Shown piece after piece: positions 35,369 to 44,394 of a DNA stretch of 64,000 nucleotides; within the stretch, counting starts at the first letter, position 1, and the number at the start of each line of letters is the position of its first letter. This DNA is from Rhizobium mongolense subsp. loessense (GTDB taxonomy: Bacteria > Pseudomonadota > Alphaproteobacteria > Rhizobiales > Rhizobiaceae). The DNA lies in NCBI RefSeq assembly GCF_900099775.1, contig NZ_FMTM01000001.1:248001-312000 (forward strand). Direction: 5' to 3'. The notes beneath the pieces were generated by a model that made no database searches, was not told the origin of the DNA, and was given only the letters and a program-made list of their open reading frames with translations. The translations under genes and the position numbers were made by a program.

Positions 35369-35728
35369 ATGCGTTACGTTTGCCTGATCTACAATTCCGC
35401 AGACGTTGACGGCACGCTGACGCCGAAGGAGACTGGCGAACTCGTCAAGGCGCATTTCAGCTTCGACGAAGAACTGCGCCGCAACGGCACTTTGATCCAC
35501 TGCGATGCGCTGGACATGCCGGAGAAAGCAACCGTGCTGCGCGTCCGCAATAACGCACTGCAGGCGACCGATGGGCCGTATGTCGAAACCAAGGAGCATC
35601 TTGCGGGTTTTTACGTGATCCAAGCACCGGACGATGCAGCGGCGATGGAGATTGCCGCACGCATCCCCTCCGCACGCGTCGGCGCCTTGGAATTGCGGCC
35701 GGTGCGGATACTCACTTTGCCGGAGTAG
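35369..35728 (+). CDS. YCII/DGPF domain protein 3
   Basis: A 119-residue family member: MRYVCLIYNSADVDGTLTPKETGELV, then ATVLRVRNNALQATDGPYVETKEHLAGFYVIQAPDDAAAMEIAARIPSA. The motif reads DGPY. The ATG at 35369 lies 4 bp after the previous stop; the longer in-frame ORF from 35315 would overlap its neighbour. The sigma factor starts 3 bp after its stop. Confidence 0.87.
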   Translation: MRYVCLIYNSADVDGTLTPKETGELVKAHFSFDEELRRNGTLIHCDALDMPEKATVLRVRNNALQATDGPYVETKEHLAGFYVIQAPDDAAAMEIAARIPSARVGALELRPVRILTLPE

Positions 35729-35731
35729 CAT

Positions 35732-36976
35732 TTGGAGAAATTGATCGAGGACATCTACCGGTCGCATTCCAGACGGGTGCTCGCCACTCTCATCCGGCTG
35801 CTTGGCGATTTCGACCGGGCGGAGGAGGCCCTGCACGACGCTTTTGCGGCGGCTGCGCGCGCATGGCCGCGCGACGGCGTTCCCGGCAATCCTTTTTCAT
35901 GGCTCGTTTCCACCGGCCGCCACAAGGCGATCGACCATATCCGACGGCGCTCGCGCTTCGATGCGTCGCTGAAGGACATCGAGGACAGCCTATACGGCGA
36001 GGCCGACGCGAACGAGATCGGCGACATGGAGCTTATCGGCGACGACATGCTGCGGCTGATCTTCACCTGCTGCCATCCGGCCATTCCATCCGACGCGCAG
36101 ATGGCAATGGCGCTGCGCGAAGTCTGCGGCCTGACGACTGAGGAAATCGCCCATGCATTCCTCGTTCCGGCCCCGACCGTCGCACAGCGGATCGTGCGGG
36201 CAAAGAGCAAGATACGTTCCGACCGCATTCCTTACGAGGTTCCGGACCTCGACGAACTGCCGCAGCGCCTCGACCGCGTGCTACACGTCATCTACCTCGT
36301 CTTCAATGAGGGTTATTCGGCTTCTTGGGGCACAGAAGTGGTACGGGCGGACCTGACGGCCGAGGCGATCCGGCTGGCGCGGCTGGTGGTGGACCTGCTG
36401 CCGCACCCCGATGTCGAGGGCCTGCTGGCGCTGATGCTGCTGCAGGACTCCCGCGGGCTGGCGCGGCGCGCTGAGGACCGCAGCCTGGTCCTGCTTGCAG
36501 AGCAGGATCGATCGACCTGGGATCGCAGGAAGATAGAGGAAGGTCTGGACCTGCTGCGACGAGCGATGGAACCTGGTGAGGTGGGCCTCTACACTGTCCA
36601 GGCCGCCATTGCCGCCGAACATGTTAAGGCCGCAACGCCGGAGGCAACGGATTGGCCGCGCATCGCTGCCTATTATGATCTGCTGATTACGGCGCAGCCC
36701 TCGCCGATCGTAGAACTCAACCGTGCAGTGGCGATCGCAATGTCGGAAGGGCCGCAGAGAGGGCTTGAGATCATCGACGGCATCCTGGCATCCGGAAAGC
36801 TCCGCACCTATCACCTTGCGCATGCCGCACGCGCCGATTTCCTGCGCCAGCTCGGCCGACCGACGGAGGCGATCACCGCCTATGAACGCGCGCTGTCCCT
36901 GTGTCAGCAAGGGCCCGAGCTCGCTTTCCTGCGCAAGAGGATATCAGAGCTGGCGGCGGCGCCCGAGGGGCAGTGA
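35732..36976 (+). CDS. ECF42-type RNA polymerase sigma factor with TPR-like C-terminal extension
   Basis: A 414-residue sigma factor. Region sigma-2 (about residues 10-75, LATLIRLLGDFDRAEEALHDAFAAAARAWP, NPFSWLVSTGRHKAIDHIRR) and sigma-4 (about 115-165, LREVCGLTTEEIAHAFLVPAPTVAQRIVRAKSKI) are followed by a long helical extension (VLHVIYLVFNEGYSAS, LLALMLLQDSRGLAR, YYDLLITAQPSPIVELNRAVA). That architecture and linked DGPF genes define ECF42, which lacks a classical anti-sigma factor. The start is TTG with CGGAG 6 bp upstream. Its end overlaps the convergent flippase-like gene by 33 bp. Confidence 0.9.
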   Translation: MEKLIEDIYRSHSRRVLATLIRLLGDFDRAEEALHDAFAAAARAWPRDGVPGNPFSWLVSTGRHKAIDHIRRRSRFDASLKDIEDSLYGEADANEIGDMELIGDDMLRLIFTCCHPAIPSDAQMAMALREVCGLTTEEIAHAFLVPAPTVAQRIVRAKSKIRSDRIPYEVPDLDELPQRLDRVLHVIYLVFNEGYSASWGTEVVRADLTAEAIRLARLVVDLLPHPDVEGLLALMLLQDSRGLARRAEDRSLVLLAEQDRSTWDRRKIEEGLDLLRRAMEPGEVGLYTVQAAIAAEHVKAATPEATDWPRIAAYYDLLITAQPSPIVELNRAVAIAMSEGPQRGLEIIDGILASGKLRTYHLAHAARADFLRQLGRPTEAITAYERALSLCQQGPELAFLRKRISELAAAPEGQ

Positions 36977-37906
36977 GAGTGCTGTTCCCGTCAAGGCGGA
37001 GACGATGATCAACAGATGTGCGTTGATGCTTGCCTGCGCCAGGGCTGCAAGCGCGGCCTTTCCGCCCGGTGCGCCCAAGAAAACGGCGCCTGCGGTAATG
37101 CCTGCGGGATAGGTGCCAACGCCGCCCGGCGCATGGACCGGCAGAACCGACGAAAGCTCGCCGCCGAGCGCGCCGCCGAAGCTCGCCGTGAGCGGTGAAA
37201 CGCCCATGAGGCTAAGCGCCCAGGCGAGCACGACGACCTTCACCAGCCAGTTCACCGCCGTCATGGCCCAGGCCCGCGCGAAGGCTGTGGCATTTGCGGG
37301 CAGGCCGTTTTCGATCTCCGACAGGAGGCCTTGCGCCTTGGCGGGAAAGAGCCGGAAGCCGAAGCGAAGCAATGGCTTGCGGATCAGGAAAGCTGCGATC
37401 GGCAAGAGCAGGAATGCGGCCCACAAAAGCCAGGCCAGAACGGCAATCGGGGCGGCTGCCGCAAATCCGATGCCGGCTGCGGCAAGCAGCGCGTGCAGAT
37501 CGAGGAGACGCATGACAAGCAGAGCGGAAGTTGCCCGCGTCAGCGGAATGCCGAATTCCGCGCGCATGAGAACCGGAAAGCTCGTTTCCCCGGTGCGGAA
37601 CGGCATCATGATATTGAGCAGGTTATGAACCTGCGTCACCCGGAAAAGCGTGCGGAACCTGCCTGCCGTCTCCCGCGGGAAGTAATCGAGAATGCGCCAT
37701 GTCCGCAGGAAATAGGTACTGGTCAATAATGCAAGAGCCACAAGGATCGGCATCACGCCGACGGCCGCCCATTGGGCGATGATGGCCGACCATCCCCAGA
37801 ACCACTCGATGAAAAACGCATAGGCTGCGACGATTACGACCGTCAGCAGTGTCATGCGATTGCGCCCGAACCAGGATTGTCGGCTGGCGCCAACCGGAGA
37901 GTTCAT
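36944..37906 (-). CDS. Flippase-like (LPG synthase TM-region) membrane protein
   Basis: A 320-residue integral membrane protein of the UPF0104 / lysylphosphatidylglycerol-synthase TM family. About seven or eight hydrophobic segments are visible. Conserved elements are VTQVHNLLNIMMPFRTGETSFPVLMR near residue 90 and ELSSVLPVHAPGGVGTYPAGI near residue 255. There is no C-terminal aminoacyltransferase domain, so it is the membrane-only form, often near glycolipid or hopanoid genes. The divergent neighbours are glycosyltransferases, consistent with a lipid-linked sugar pathway. Confidence 0.82.
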   Translation of the reverse strand: MNSPVGASRQSWFGRNRMTLLTVVIVAAYAFFIEWFWGWSAIIAQWAAVGVMPILVALALLTSTYFLRTWRILDYFPRETAGRFRTLFRVTQVHNLLNIMMPFRTGETSFPVLMRAEFGIPLTRATSALLVMRLLDLHALLAAAGIGFAAAAPIAVLAWLLWAAFLLLPIAAFLIRKPLLRFGFRLFPAKAQGLLSEIENGLPANATAFARAWAMTAVNWLVKVVVLAWALSLMGVSPLTASFGGALGGELSSVLPVHAPGGVGTYPAGITAGAVFLGAPGGKAALAALAQASINAHLLIIVSALTGTALSLPLGRRRQL

Positions 37907-37980
37907 GTACTAGGCTTCCTGACTTCAGCGGCCAAAACGCCGCTCGACTGGCCGTCACGGCCTTTTAGGAGCAATAACAG

Positions 37981-38994
37981 TTGCAGACAACGTCAGAGTC
38001 GCTGGAAAGCGCAAATGATCTAACGCAGTCGCTCGAACTTTCGCTTGTGGTGCCGGTCTTCAACGAGGAAGAAAGCGTCGGCCCGCTTGTCGAACGGATA
38101 TGCGATGCGATGGTCGCCTATCCTTACCGGTGGGAGCTTATCCTGATCGATGACGGCAGCGCGGATGCCACGCTCGTCAACGCCCGCAAATATCTAGGGC
38201 GTGAAGGGCTGGCGCTCAGGATTGTGGAGCTGCAGCGCAACTTCGGCCAAACCGCTGCGATGCAGGCCGGCATCGACACGGCGCAAGGCCGGCTGATTGC
38301 AACGATGGACGGCGACCTGCAGAATGATCCGAAGGACATTCCTTCGATGATTTCCGAGCTCGAGCGCCGTGAACTCGATCTCCTGGTCGGCTGGCGCAAG
38401 AACCGCAAGGACGGCCTGCTGCTGCGCAAGATTCCCTCATGGTGCGCCAACTATCTGATCGGCCGCATCACCGGCGTGAAGCTGCACGACTATGGCTGCA
38501 GCCTAAAGATCTACCGCGCCTCGATCATCAAGCAGGTGAAGCTGATGGGTGAAATGCACCGCTTCATCCCCGCCTGGGTCGCCGGCGTCGTCCCGAGCTC
38601 GCGCATCGGCGAAATGGGCGTCACCCACCATGCCCGCCAGCACGGTCAGTCGAAATACGGCATCTCCCGGACCTTCCGCGTTATCCTCGACCTGCTGTCG
38701 GTGATGTTCTTCATGCGCTACAAGGCGCGACCCGGCCATTTCTTTGGCTCGCTCGGGCTCGGCCTCGGGGCACTCGCAACGCTGATCCTGCTTTACCTAT
38801 TCTTCGACAAGTTCATTCTGGGCAACGATATCGGTACTCGCCCGATGCTCATGGTCGGTGTCGTGCTGCTGCTCTCGTCCGTGCAGTTGATCACGACTGG
38901 CATTCTGGCGGAGATGATTGCCCGCACCTACTATCGCAACGACGCTTCGCCTAATTATATCGTGCGGCAGATTTTCGATGGAAGCGACATTTGA
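37981..38994 (+). CDS. Glycosyltransferase family 2 (dolichol/undecaprenyl-phosphate mannosyltransferase-like)
   Basis: A 337-residue GT2 enzyme: SLVVPVFNEEESVGPLVERI, LIDDGSADAT, the DxD region TMDGDLQNDPKDIPSM, HDYGCSLKIYR and the HARQHGQSKYGISRT motif, then two C-terminal membrane helices. This is the ArnC/DPM1 type, which loads a sugar on undecaprenyl phosphate for a GT-C transferase. The start is a TTG at 37981 with AGGAG 10 bp upstream. The gene that follows is an ArnT-like GT-C enzyme, the expected partner. Confidence 0.9.
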   Translation: MQTTSESLESANDLTQSLELSLVVPVFNEEESVGPLVERICDAMVAYPYRWELILIDDGSADATLVNARKYLGREGLALRIVELQRNFGQTAAMQAGIDTAQGRLIATMDGDLQNDPKDIPSMISELERRELDLLVGWRKNRKDGLLLRKIPSWCANYLIGRITGVKLHDYGCSLKIYRASIIKQVKLMGEMHRFIPAWVAGVVPSSRIGEMGVTHHARQHGQSKYGISRTFRVILDLLSVMFFMRYKARPGHFFGSLGLGLGALATLILLYLFFDKFILGNDIGTRPMLMVGVVLLLSSVQLITTGILAEMIARTYYRNDASPNYIVRQIFDGSDI

Positions 38995-38996
38995 GA

Positions 38997-39119
38997 GGCG
39001 GCGAGGTAACTCGCTGCGGCATCGAACCGGACGCGATCGGCTCGCTGGCGCTCCCGTACCATTTCGGCAAGAGCGGTGACACCTTTGCGCTCGGCTATGT
39101 CTGGCTTGAACGGAAATGA
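38997..39119 (+). pseudogene. 3' remnant of a GT39/ArnT-like gene
   Basis: Translation of this frame ends AIGSLALPYHFGKSGDTF and ALGYVWLERK, then TGA at 39117. It lines up with the C-terminal end of the ArnT-like protein encoded immediately downstream (VPYYYARNGDSYRFGYAW). The frame begins directly at the GT2 stop, with no start codon or ribosome-binding site. I infer that a second tandem GT39 gene was lost by deletion, leaving about 40 codons. Confidence 0.75.
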
Positions 39120-39120
39120 A

Positions 39121-40629
39121 ATGAACGAGGACATGGACAAGGCCCGCAACGTCGACATGCGGTGGTTTTTCGTTGTGCTTGCCGCATATTTTCTCGTACA
39201 GATCGCCGTTCGCGTCGCGATGCCGCCGACACTCGGGCTCGACGAAGCCGAGCAGGCCTTCCGCTCGCAATGGCTTGCCGCCGGTTATGGCCCGCAGCCG
39301 CCTTTCTATAACTGGCTGCAATATGCCGCCTTTTCGATCAGCGGTGTGTCGCTGCTTTCGCTCGCCGTCGTCAAGAATGCGCTGCTCTTCACATCCTACC
39401 TGATCTACGGCCTGACGGCACGGATGATCCTGAAGAACAGCACGCTTGCGGTGGTCGCAACGCTCGGGCTCCTGACGCTTCCGCAGGTCGCATTCGAAAT
39501 GCAGCGCGACCTGACGCATACGGTCGCGGTGTTCTTCTCCGGCTGCGTCTTCCTCTACGGATTTATCCGATCGCTCAAAAGGCCGGATGTGCTCTCATAT
39601 CTCGTGACCGGCGTCGGCATCGGCATCGGCCTGCTGTCCAAATATAATTTCGCCCTTCTGCCCGCTTCGGCGCTCTTGGCGGCACTGCTCGATCCGCAGA
39701 TGCGCAAGCGCGTCTTCGACTGGCGCATTGCCCTGACCACAATCACCGCCCTCGTCATCGCACTGCCGCATCTCTTCTGGCTGAAGGACAATCTCGGCTT
39801 CGCAACGGCCCGGACACTGAAAAAGCTGACCGACGGCGGCAATGCGAGCTACGTCGTGCAGGTCGCCATGGGTTCAGGGTTGCTCGTTCTGGCAGTGATT
39901 GGCTTTTGCGCGGTCACGTTGCTTGTCTTCGCCATCGCGTTCGGCAAGCCGTTTCTCTCGGCCTTCTCCGGCAGGTCGCAGTGGACGCGGCTCCTCGAGC
40001 GCATTATGCTTTTTTCCATCCTTGGCATCCTGCTTCTCGTCATCTTCGGCGGAGCGGCCCATGTCAAGGATCGCTGGCTGGTGCCGCTCCTCTTCACCTT
40101 CCCGCTTTACCTTTGTCTGAAGATCGAGGCATCGAATGTTGCGGTTCTAAATCCTTTGCGCCGCCTCGTGCCGATCGTCGGGATAATCATGATCGCCGTT
40201 CCAAGTATTCTCTTTGGACGCATTGCAGCTGCCACTTTGAACGGCGATTACGAGCGTTTGAACGTGCCCTACGCCCAGCTCGCCGCAGCGCTCCGGCAAC
40301 AGGGCGAGCCTGCCGCTATTCTTGCGGAAGGCAGCCTGCTTGCGGGGAACCTGCGGAAGGACCTTCTTCCGGCGACCGTGATTTCGACAGACTATCCAGG
40401 GTTCAAGCCGACGGTCTCGATCTCGAAGGAGCGCCCGCTGCTCGTTGTCTGGCCGCTAAGCACTGCACAAGGCAATGCCCTGCCCGCCAGAGCGGCCGAG
40501 TGGCTGAAATCGGTGCCGGAGCTTGGCAGCATCGCGCCCAAGGTTTCGACGATCGAGGTTCCGTATTACTACGCCCGCAACGGCGATTCCTATCGTTTCG
40601 GCTACGCGTGGGTCGCGCCTGCGGATTAG
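39121..40629 (+). CDS. GT39/ArnT-like membrane glycosyltransferase
   Basis: A 502-residue GT-C enzyme with about 10 membrane segments. The first periplasmic loop carries the catalytic acidic motif LGLDEAEQAF, followed by PPFYNWLQYAAF, and a later loop has LSKYNFALLP. A soluble C-terminal domain follows from about residue 380. It is expected to use an undecaprenyl-phosphate sugar made by the GT2 neighbour to modify lipid A or another envelope glycan. The ATG at 39121 follows GGAAATGAA. It overlaps the convergent aminotransferase gene by 3 bp. Confidence 0.85.
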   Translation: MNEDMDKARNVDMRWFFVVLAAYFLVQIAVRVAMPPTLGLDEAEQAFRSQWLAAGYGPQPPFYNWLQYAAFSISGVSLLSLAVVKNALLFTSYLIYGLTARMILKNSTLAVVATLGLLTLPQVAFEMQRDLTHTVAVFFSGCVFLYGFIRSLKRPDVLSYLVTGVGIGIGLLSKYNFALLPASALLAALLDPQMRKRVFDWRIALTTITALVIALPHLFWLKDNLGFATARTLKKLTDGGNASYVVQVAMGSGLLVLAVIGFCAVTLLVFAIAFGKPFLSAFSGRSQWTRLLERIMLFSILGILLLVIFGGAAHVKDRWLVPLLFTFPLYLCLKIEASNVAVLNPLRRLVPIVGIIMIAVPSILFGRIAAATLNGDYERLNVPYAQLAAALRQQGEPAAILAEGSLLAGNLRKDLLPATVISTDYPGFKPTVSISKERPLLVVWPLSTAQGNALPARAAEWLKSVPELGSIAPKVSTIEVPYYYARNGDSYRFGYAWVAPAD

Positions 40630-41993
40630 ATTTTCAGTTCCTTCCACGCCGCATCCAGCGCAATCCTTGCGATGCGCGCCATTTCGTCCACCTCATCATG
40701 AGTGATGACAAGTGGCGGGGACGCCAGCATGCGGTCGCCGGTGGCCCGCAGCACGAGGCCGTTCGCGAGTGCATGGTTGCGGACGAGCGCTCCGACCGCG
40801 TCGGACTTTTCGAATCGGGTGCGCGTCTTCTTATCGGCAGTGAGCTGCAGGCCGCCCATCAGGCCGATGCTCACCGCTTCACCAACGAGGTCATGGTCGC
40901 CCAGAGCACCCCAGGCTTTGGCAAAGTAAGGACCGATGTCGCCGCGGACGCGCTCGACCAGCTTCTCGTCCTCGATTATGCGCAGGTTCTCCAGCGCCGC
41001 GGCAGCGCAGACCGGATGACCGGAATAGGTGAAGCCGTGGTTGAAGTCGCCGACCTCGTTGATCAGCACATCGGCGATGCGACCGCTGACTAACAGGCCA
41101 CCGATCGGCAGGTAGCCCGATGAGAGACCCTTGGCGATCGGCGCCAGATCTGGCTCGACGCCGAAATGCTGATGGCCGAACCATTCGCCGAGACGGCCGA
41201 AGCCGCAGATGACTTCGTCGGCAACGAGCAGGATGTTGCGCGCCTTGCAGATGCGGTCGATCTCCGGCCAATAGGTCTCGGGCGGGATGATGACGCCGGC
41301 CGCACCCTGCACCGGCTCTGCGACGAAGGCGGCGACATTGTCCTCGCCGAGCTCATCGATCTTCGCCTCCAGTTCGCGAGCCGCCTTAAGGCCGAATTCG
41401 GCGAGCGAGAGGTCGCCGCCCTCGCCGTACCAATAAGGCTGGCCGATATGGACGATGCCGGGGATCGGCAGGTCGCCCTGCTCATGCATATATTTCATGC
41501 CGCCGAGGCTGGCGCCGGCTACCGTCGAGCCGTGGTAGCCGTTCTTGCGGGCGATCACGATCCTCTTCGAAGGCTTGCCGACCGCACTCCAATAGACGCG
41601 CGCCATGCGCAACCAGGTATCGTTGGCCTCTGAGCCGGAGCCGGTGAAGAAGACATGATTGAAGCGCGGGCCGGCATGTGCGGTCACCTTTTCCGCAAGC
41701 AGCGTTGTCGGCGTGCTCGTGGTGCCGAAGAAGGTGTTGTAGTAAGGCAGCTCGTTCATCTGCCGCGCCACGGCATCGGTGATTTCCCTGCGGGCGTAGC
41801 CGATATTGACGCACCAGAGCCCGGCAAAACCATCCAGATACTTCTTGCCGTGGTTATCCCAGATGTAGACACCCTCGCCGCGCTGGATGATGCGCGCGCC
41901 GTCGGCATTCAGCTTCTTCATGTCGGAGAAGGGATGCAGATGGTGGGCGGCATCGATGGCGGCGAGATTTGAGCGCTGGTAAGTATCGGACAT
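40626..41993 (-). CDS. Class III aminotransferase (putrescine/omega-amino acid type)
   Basis: A 455-residue PLP enzyme: HPFSDMKKLNADGARII, GVYIWDNHGKKYLDGFAGLWCVNIGY, PTTLLAEKV, the VFFTGSGSEANDT motif, the PLP aspartate in LLVADEVICGFGRLG and the Schiff-base lysine K288 in LAPIAKGLSSGYLP. This pattern is typical of putrescine-pyruvate (SpuC-like) and other omega-transaminases. It is divergent from a glutamine-synthetase-like gene, and together they suggest amine catabolism. The ATG at 41993 gives MSDTYQRSN. Confidence 0.85.
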   Translation of the reverse strand: MSDTYQRSNLAAIDAAHHLHPFSDMKKLNADGARIIQRGEGVYIWDNHGKKYLDGFAGLWCVNIGYARREITDAVARQMNELPYYNTFFGTTSTPTTLLAEKVTAHAGPRFNHVFFTGSGSEANDTWLRMARVYWSAVGKPSKRIVIARKNGYHGSTVAGASLGGMKYMHEQGDLPIPGIVHIGQPYWYGEGGDLSLAEFGLKAARELEAKIDELGEDNVAAFVAEPVQGAAGVIIPPETYWPEIDRICKARNILLVADEVICGFGRLGEWFGHQHFGVEPDLAPIAKGLSSGYLPIGGLLVSGRIADVLINEVGDFNHGFTYSGHPVCAAAALENLRIIEDEKLVERVRGDIGPYFAKAWGALGDHDLVGEAVSIGLMGGLQLTADKKTRTRFEKSDAVGALVRNHALANGLVLRATGDRMLASPPLVITHDEVDEMARIARIALDAAWKELKI

Positions 41994-42076
41994 GATTTGC
42001 AAAACACCTGCGGAGATTGAAAGGCCGGTTTCAATGAGCTACGACCTTGGCCTTGTCCGAGGGGATTTTCAAGATC

Positions 42077-43432
42077 ATGACGGCTGACATCATGCATGGC
42101 AAAGCTGCGACAGGCGAACCGAGGATCGAAATCCTGCTGGTCGGCATGAACGGGGATTTGCGCGGCAAGCAGATCCCACTGGATGCCCAGAAGAAAATCT
42201 GGGAAGGCGAGGTGCGTCTCCCCTCCTCGACGCAGTCGCTCGATATCTGGGGCGATGATAACGACCACATCACCGGCCTGTCGCTGACGATCGGCGATCC
42301 GGACGGCAATTGCATCGCCGATGAGCGCAGCCTTGCGCCGATGCCCTGGGCGGCGCCGGAAGGCTCCATGCAGGTGCTGGCGACGATGCACGAGTTCGAC
42401 GGCAGCCCGAGCTTCATGGATCCGCGAGCGATCCTGGCGGCGGTCTTGAAGCGCTACGAAGAGCGCGGCCTCACGCCGGTCGTCGCGACGGAACTCGAAT
42501 TCTATGTGATGGAACAGGACTGGCGCGATACCGGCCGTCCCTCGCCGCCGAAAAGCCTGACCTATCGCGGCGAGCCGAACGGTTTCCAGCTCTACGACAT
42601 GAGCGCCGTCGATGCGCTCGACGATTACCTGCAGACGGTGCGCGCCTATGCCCAGGCGCAGAACCTGCCTGCGGAGGCGACGACGGCCGAGTTCGGGCCT
42701 GGGCAATTCGAAATCAACCTGGCGCATCGGCCGGATGCCTTGGCCGCCGCCGACGACTGCATTTACCTGAAGCGCATCGCCGAACAGGCCGCCCGCAAGC
42801 ACGGCCTCAAATCAACTTGCATGGCCAAGCCCTATTCCGAACATGCCGGCTCCGGCCTGCATGTGCATGCGAGCGTCATCGACAGGGAGGGCCGCAATAT
42901 CCTCGATGCGGAGCGCGGCGAGCCAAAGCGGCTGAAATCCGTCTGCGCCGGAATGCTGAACACGATGCGCGAGGCGCAGCTGATCTTTGCGCCTTTCGCC
43001 AATTCCTACCGCCGCTTCCAGCCGGGCTCCTTTGCGCCAATCGACCTCACTTGGGGCACCGGCCATCGCGGCACGGCGATCCGCATCCCGGATACCTCCG
43101 GACCGGCAGCGCGCATCGAGCATCGCGTCGCCGGCGCAGATGCCAATCCTTACCTGCTGCTGGCCGCCATCCTCGGCGGCATGCTGCTTGGCCTCGACGA
43201 GGATCTCGACCCCGGTGAGGAGACGACGCCGTCGCATGTGCCGGAAAACACGACGCGGCTGACGCATGATTTCCTGACGGCGGTGGAAGCCTTTCGCGCA
43301 TCGCCCTTCATCGCCGATATCTTCGGCGAGCGCTATCGGAAGCTCTACGGCGACACCAAATACAAGGAAGCCATCACCTATCTGCGCACGGTCTCGGACT
43401 TCGACTACCGGACCTATCTGCCGCGCGTCTAA
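42077..43432 (+). CDS. Glutamine synthetase family protein (PuuA-like)
   Basis: A 452-residue member of the glutamine-synthetase superfamily. It has ATELEFYVME (metal-binding Glu), FGPGQFEINL, GSGLHVHASVID (catalytic His loop) and FAPIDLTWGTGHRGTAIRIP (ATP/substrate). The N-terminus is unlike GlnA and fits the gamma-glutamyl-amine synthetase (PuuA/GlnT-like) branch. Its substrate is probably an amine such as putrescine, inferred from the divergent transaminase. The ATG at 42077 is preferred; a TTG at 42047 would add 10 residues. Confidence 0.85.
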   Translation: MTADIMHGKAATGEPRIEILLVGMNGDLRGKQIPLDAQKKIWEGEVRLPSSTQSLDIWGDDNDHITGLSLTIGDPDGNCIADERSLAPMPWAAPEGSMQVLATMHEFDGSPSFMDPRAILAAVLKRYEERGLTPVVATELEFYVMEQDWRDTGRPSPPKSLTYRGEPNGFQLYDMSAVDALDDYLQTVRAYAQAQNLPAEATTAEFGPGQFEINLAHRPDALAAADDCIYLKRIAEQAARKHGLKSTCMAKPYSEHAGSGLHVHASVIDREGRNILDAERGEPKRLKSVCAGMLNTMREAQLIFAPFANSYRRFQPGSFAPIDLTWGTGHRGTAIRIPDTSGPAARIEHRVAGADANPYLLLAAILGGMLLGLDEDLDPGEETTPSHVPENTTRLTHDFLTAVEAFRASPFIADIFGERYRKLYGDTKYKEAITYLRTVSDFDYRTYLPRV

Positions 43433-43527
43433 GGCCTGCCGGCAGCCATCTCAAAGGTGGACCGGGCGGTGTCCAAGTCGTAGAATGAAATTTCCTGTAA
43501 GCGGAGGTTTCCGAAAGGAGCGCGCAA

Positions 43528-44394
43528 ATGGCAATCTTCATGGATCGGCATGAACTCACGGGAACCACAGCCGCCGACGTTGCCGAGGCCCATCGCAAGG
43601 ATCTCGAGATCCAGGACCGGTATGGCGTTAAGTTCCTCACCTACTGGTTCGACCAGCGGCGTGGGACCGCATTTTGCCTCATGGACGCGCCCGACGCCGA
43701 AACCGCTCAATGCGTGCACCGCGAAGCGCATGGCTTCGTCGCCGGCGAGGTTGTCGAGGTCGCGTTGTCGGCGGTCGAGGCGTTTCTTGGCCGAATTCAC
43801 GACCCCGAGCCGGCGCCTGGTCAAGCCTCAGGTGAGATGGATGCCGGCCACCGGGCCATCCTGTTTACCGACATCGTCGGCTCGACCGCGATGACATCGC
43901 GCCTTGGCGACCGCATGGCGACCGAACTGGTCAGGGCGCACGACTCGATCGTGCGCAGATGCCTCAGCCAATCTTCAGGTCGCGAGGTGAAGCACACCGG
44001 CGACGGCATCATGGCGACATTCGCCTCGACAGCCAAAGCCGTTGATTGCGCCAGGAAGATCCAGCAGGAATTCAAACGTTACAACCGCGGCAATCCTGAA
44101 CCACTTCATGTTCGCATCGGACTGGATTGCGGCGAGCCCGTCGAAGACAGCAACGACCTGTTCGGCTCCACTGTGCAACTTGCAGCACGCTTGTGCGCGG
44201 CCGCCTCCGGCGACCATATCCTCGTGTCGGAGAATATTTTTCGGGAGTACGGCAGCGCTGATCTCTTCACGCATGCGACGCGCCGGCGTTTGAAAGGATT
44301 TTCGAAGCCCGTGCTGGCATTCCAATGCGACTGGGCCGATGCTGGCGTGAAGAGGCAAACTAAGCCGCAGGCTCCCGCCGCTCAGCCTCATTGA
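43528..44394 (+). CDS. DUF4242 / class III nucleotide cyclase fusion
   Basis: A 288-residue two-domain protein. Residues 1-90 form a DUF4242 (SCO4226-like, putative metal-binding) domain: FMDRHELTGTTAADVAEAH, YWFDQRRGTAFCLMDAPD, VHREAHGF. Residues 108-275 form a class III cyclase: ILFTDIVGST with D115, VKHTGDGIMATF with K155 and D159, and DLFGSTVQLAARL with R221. Where the family usually has the transition-state Asn (V-N-x-A-A-R), this protein has Gln (Q217). The product (cAMP or cGMP) is not proven. Its end overlaps the convergent lipid kinase gene by 35 bp. Confidence 0.82.
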   Translation: MAIFMDRHELTGTTAADVAEAHRKDLEIQDRYGVKFLTYWFDQRRGTAFCLMDAPDAETAQCVHREAHGFVAGEVVEVALSAVEAFLGRIHDPEPAPGQASGEMDAGHRAILFTDIVGSTAMTSRLGDRMATELVRAHDSIVRRCLSQSSGREVKHTGDGIMATFASTAKAVDCARKIQQEFKRYNRGNPEPLHVRIGLDCGEPVEDSNDLFGSTVQLAARLCAAASGDHILVSENIFREYGSADLFTHATRRRLKGFSKPVLAFQCDWADAGVKRQTKPQAPAAQPH

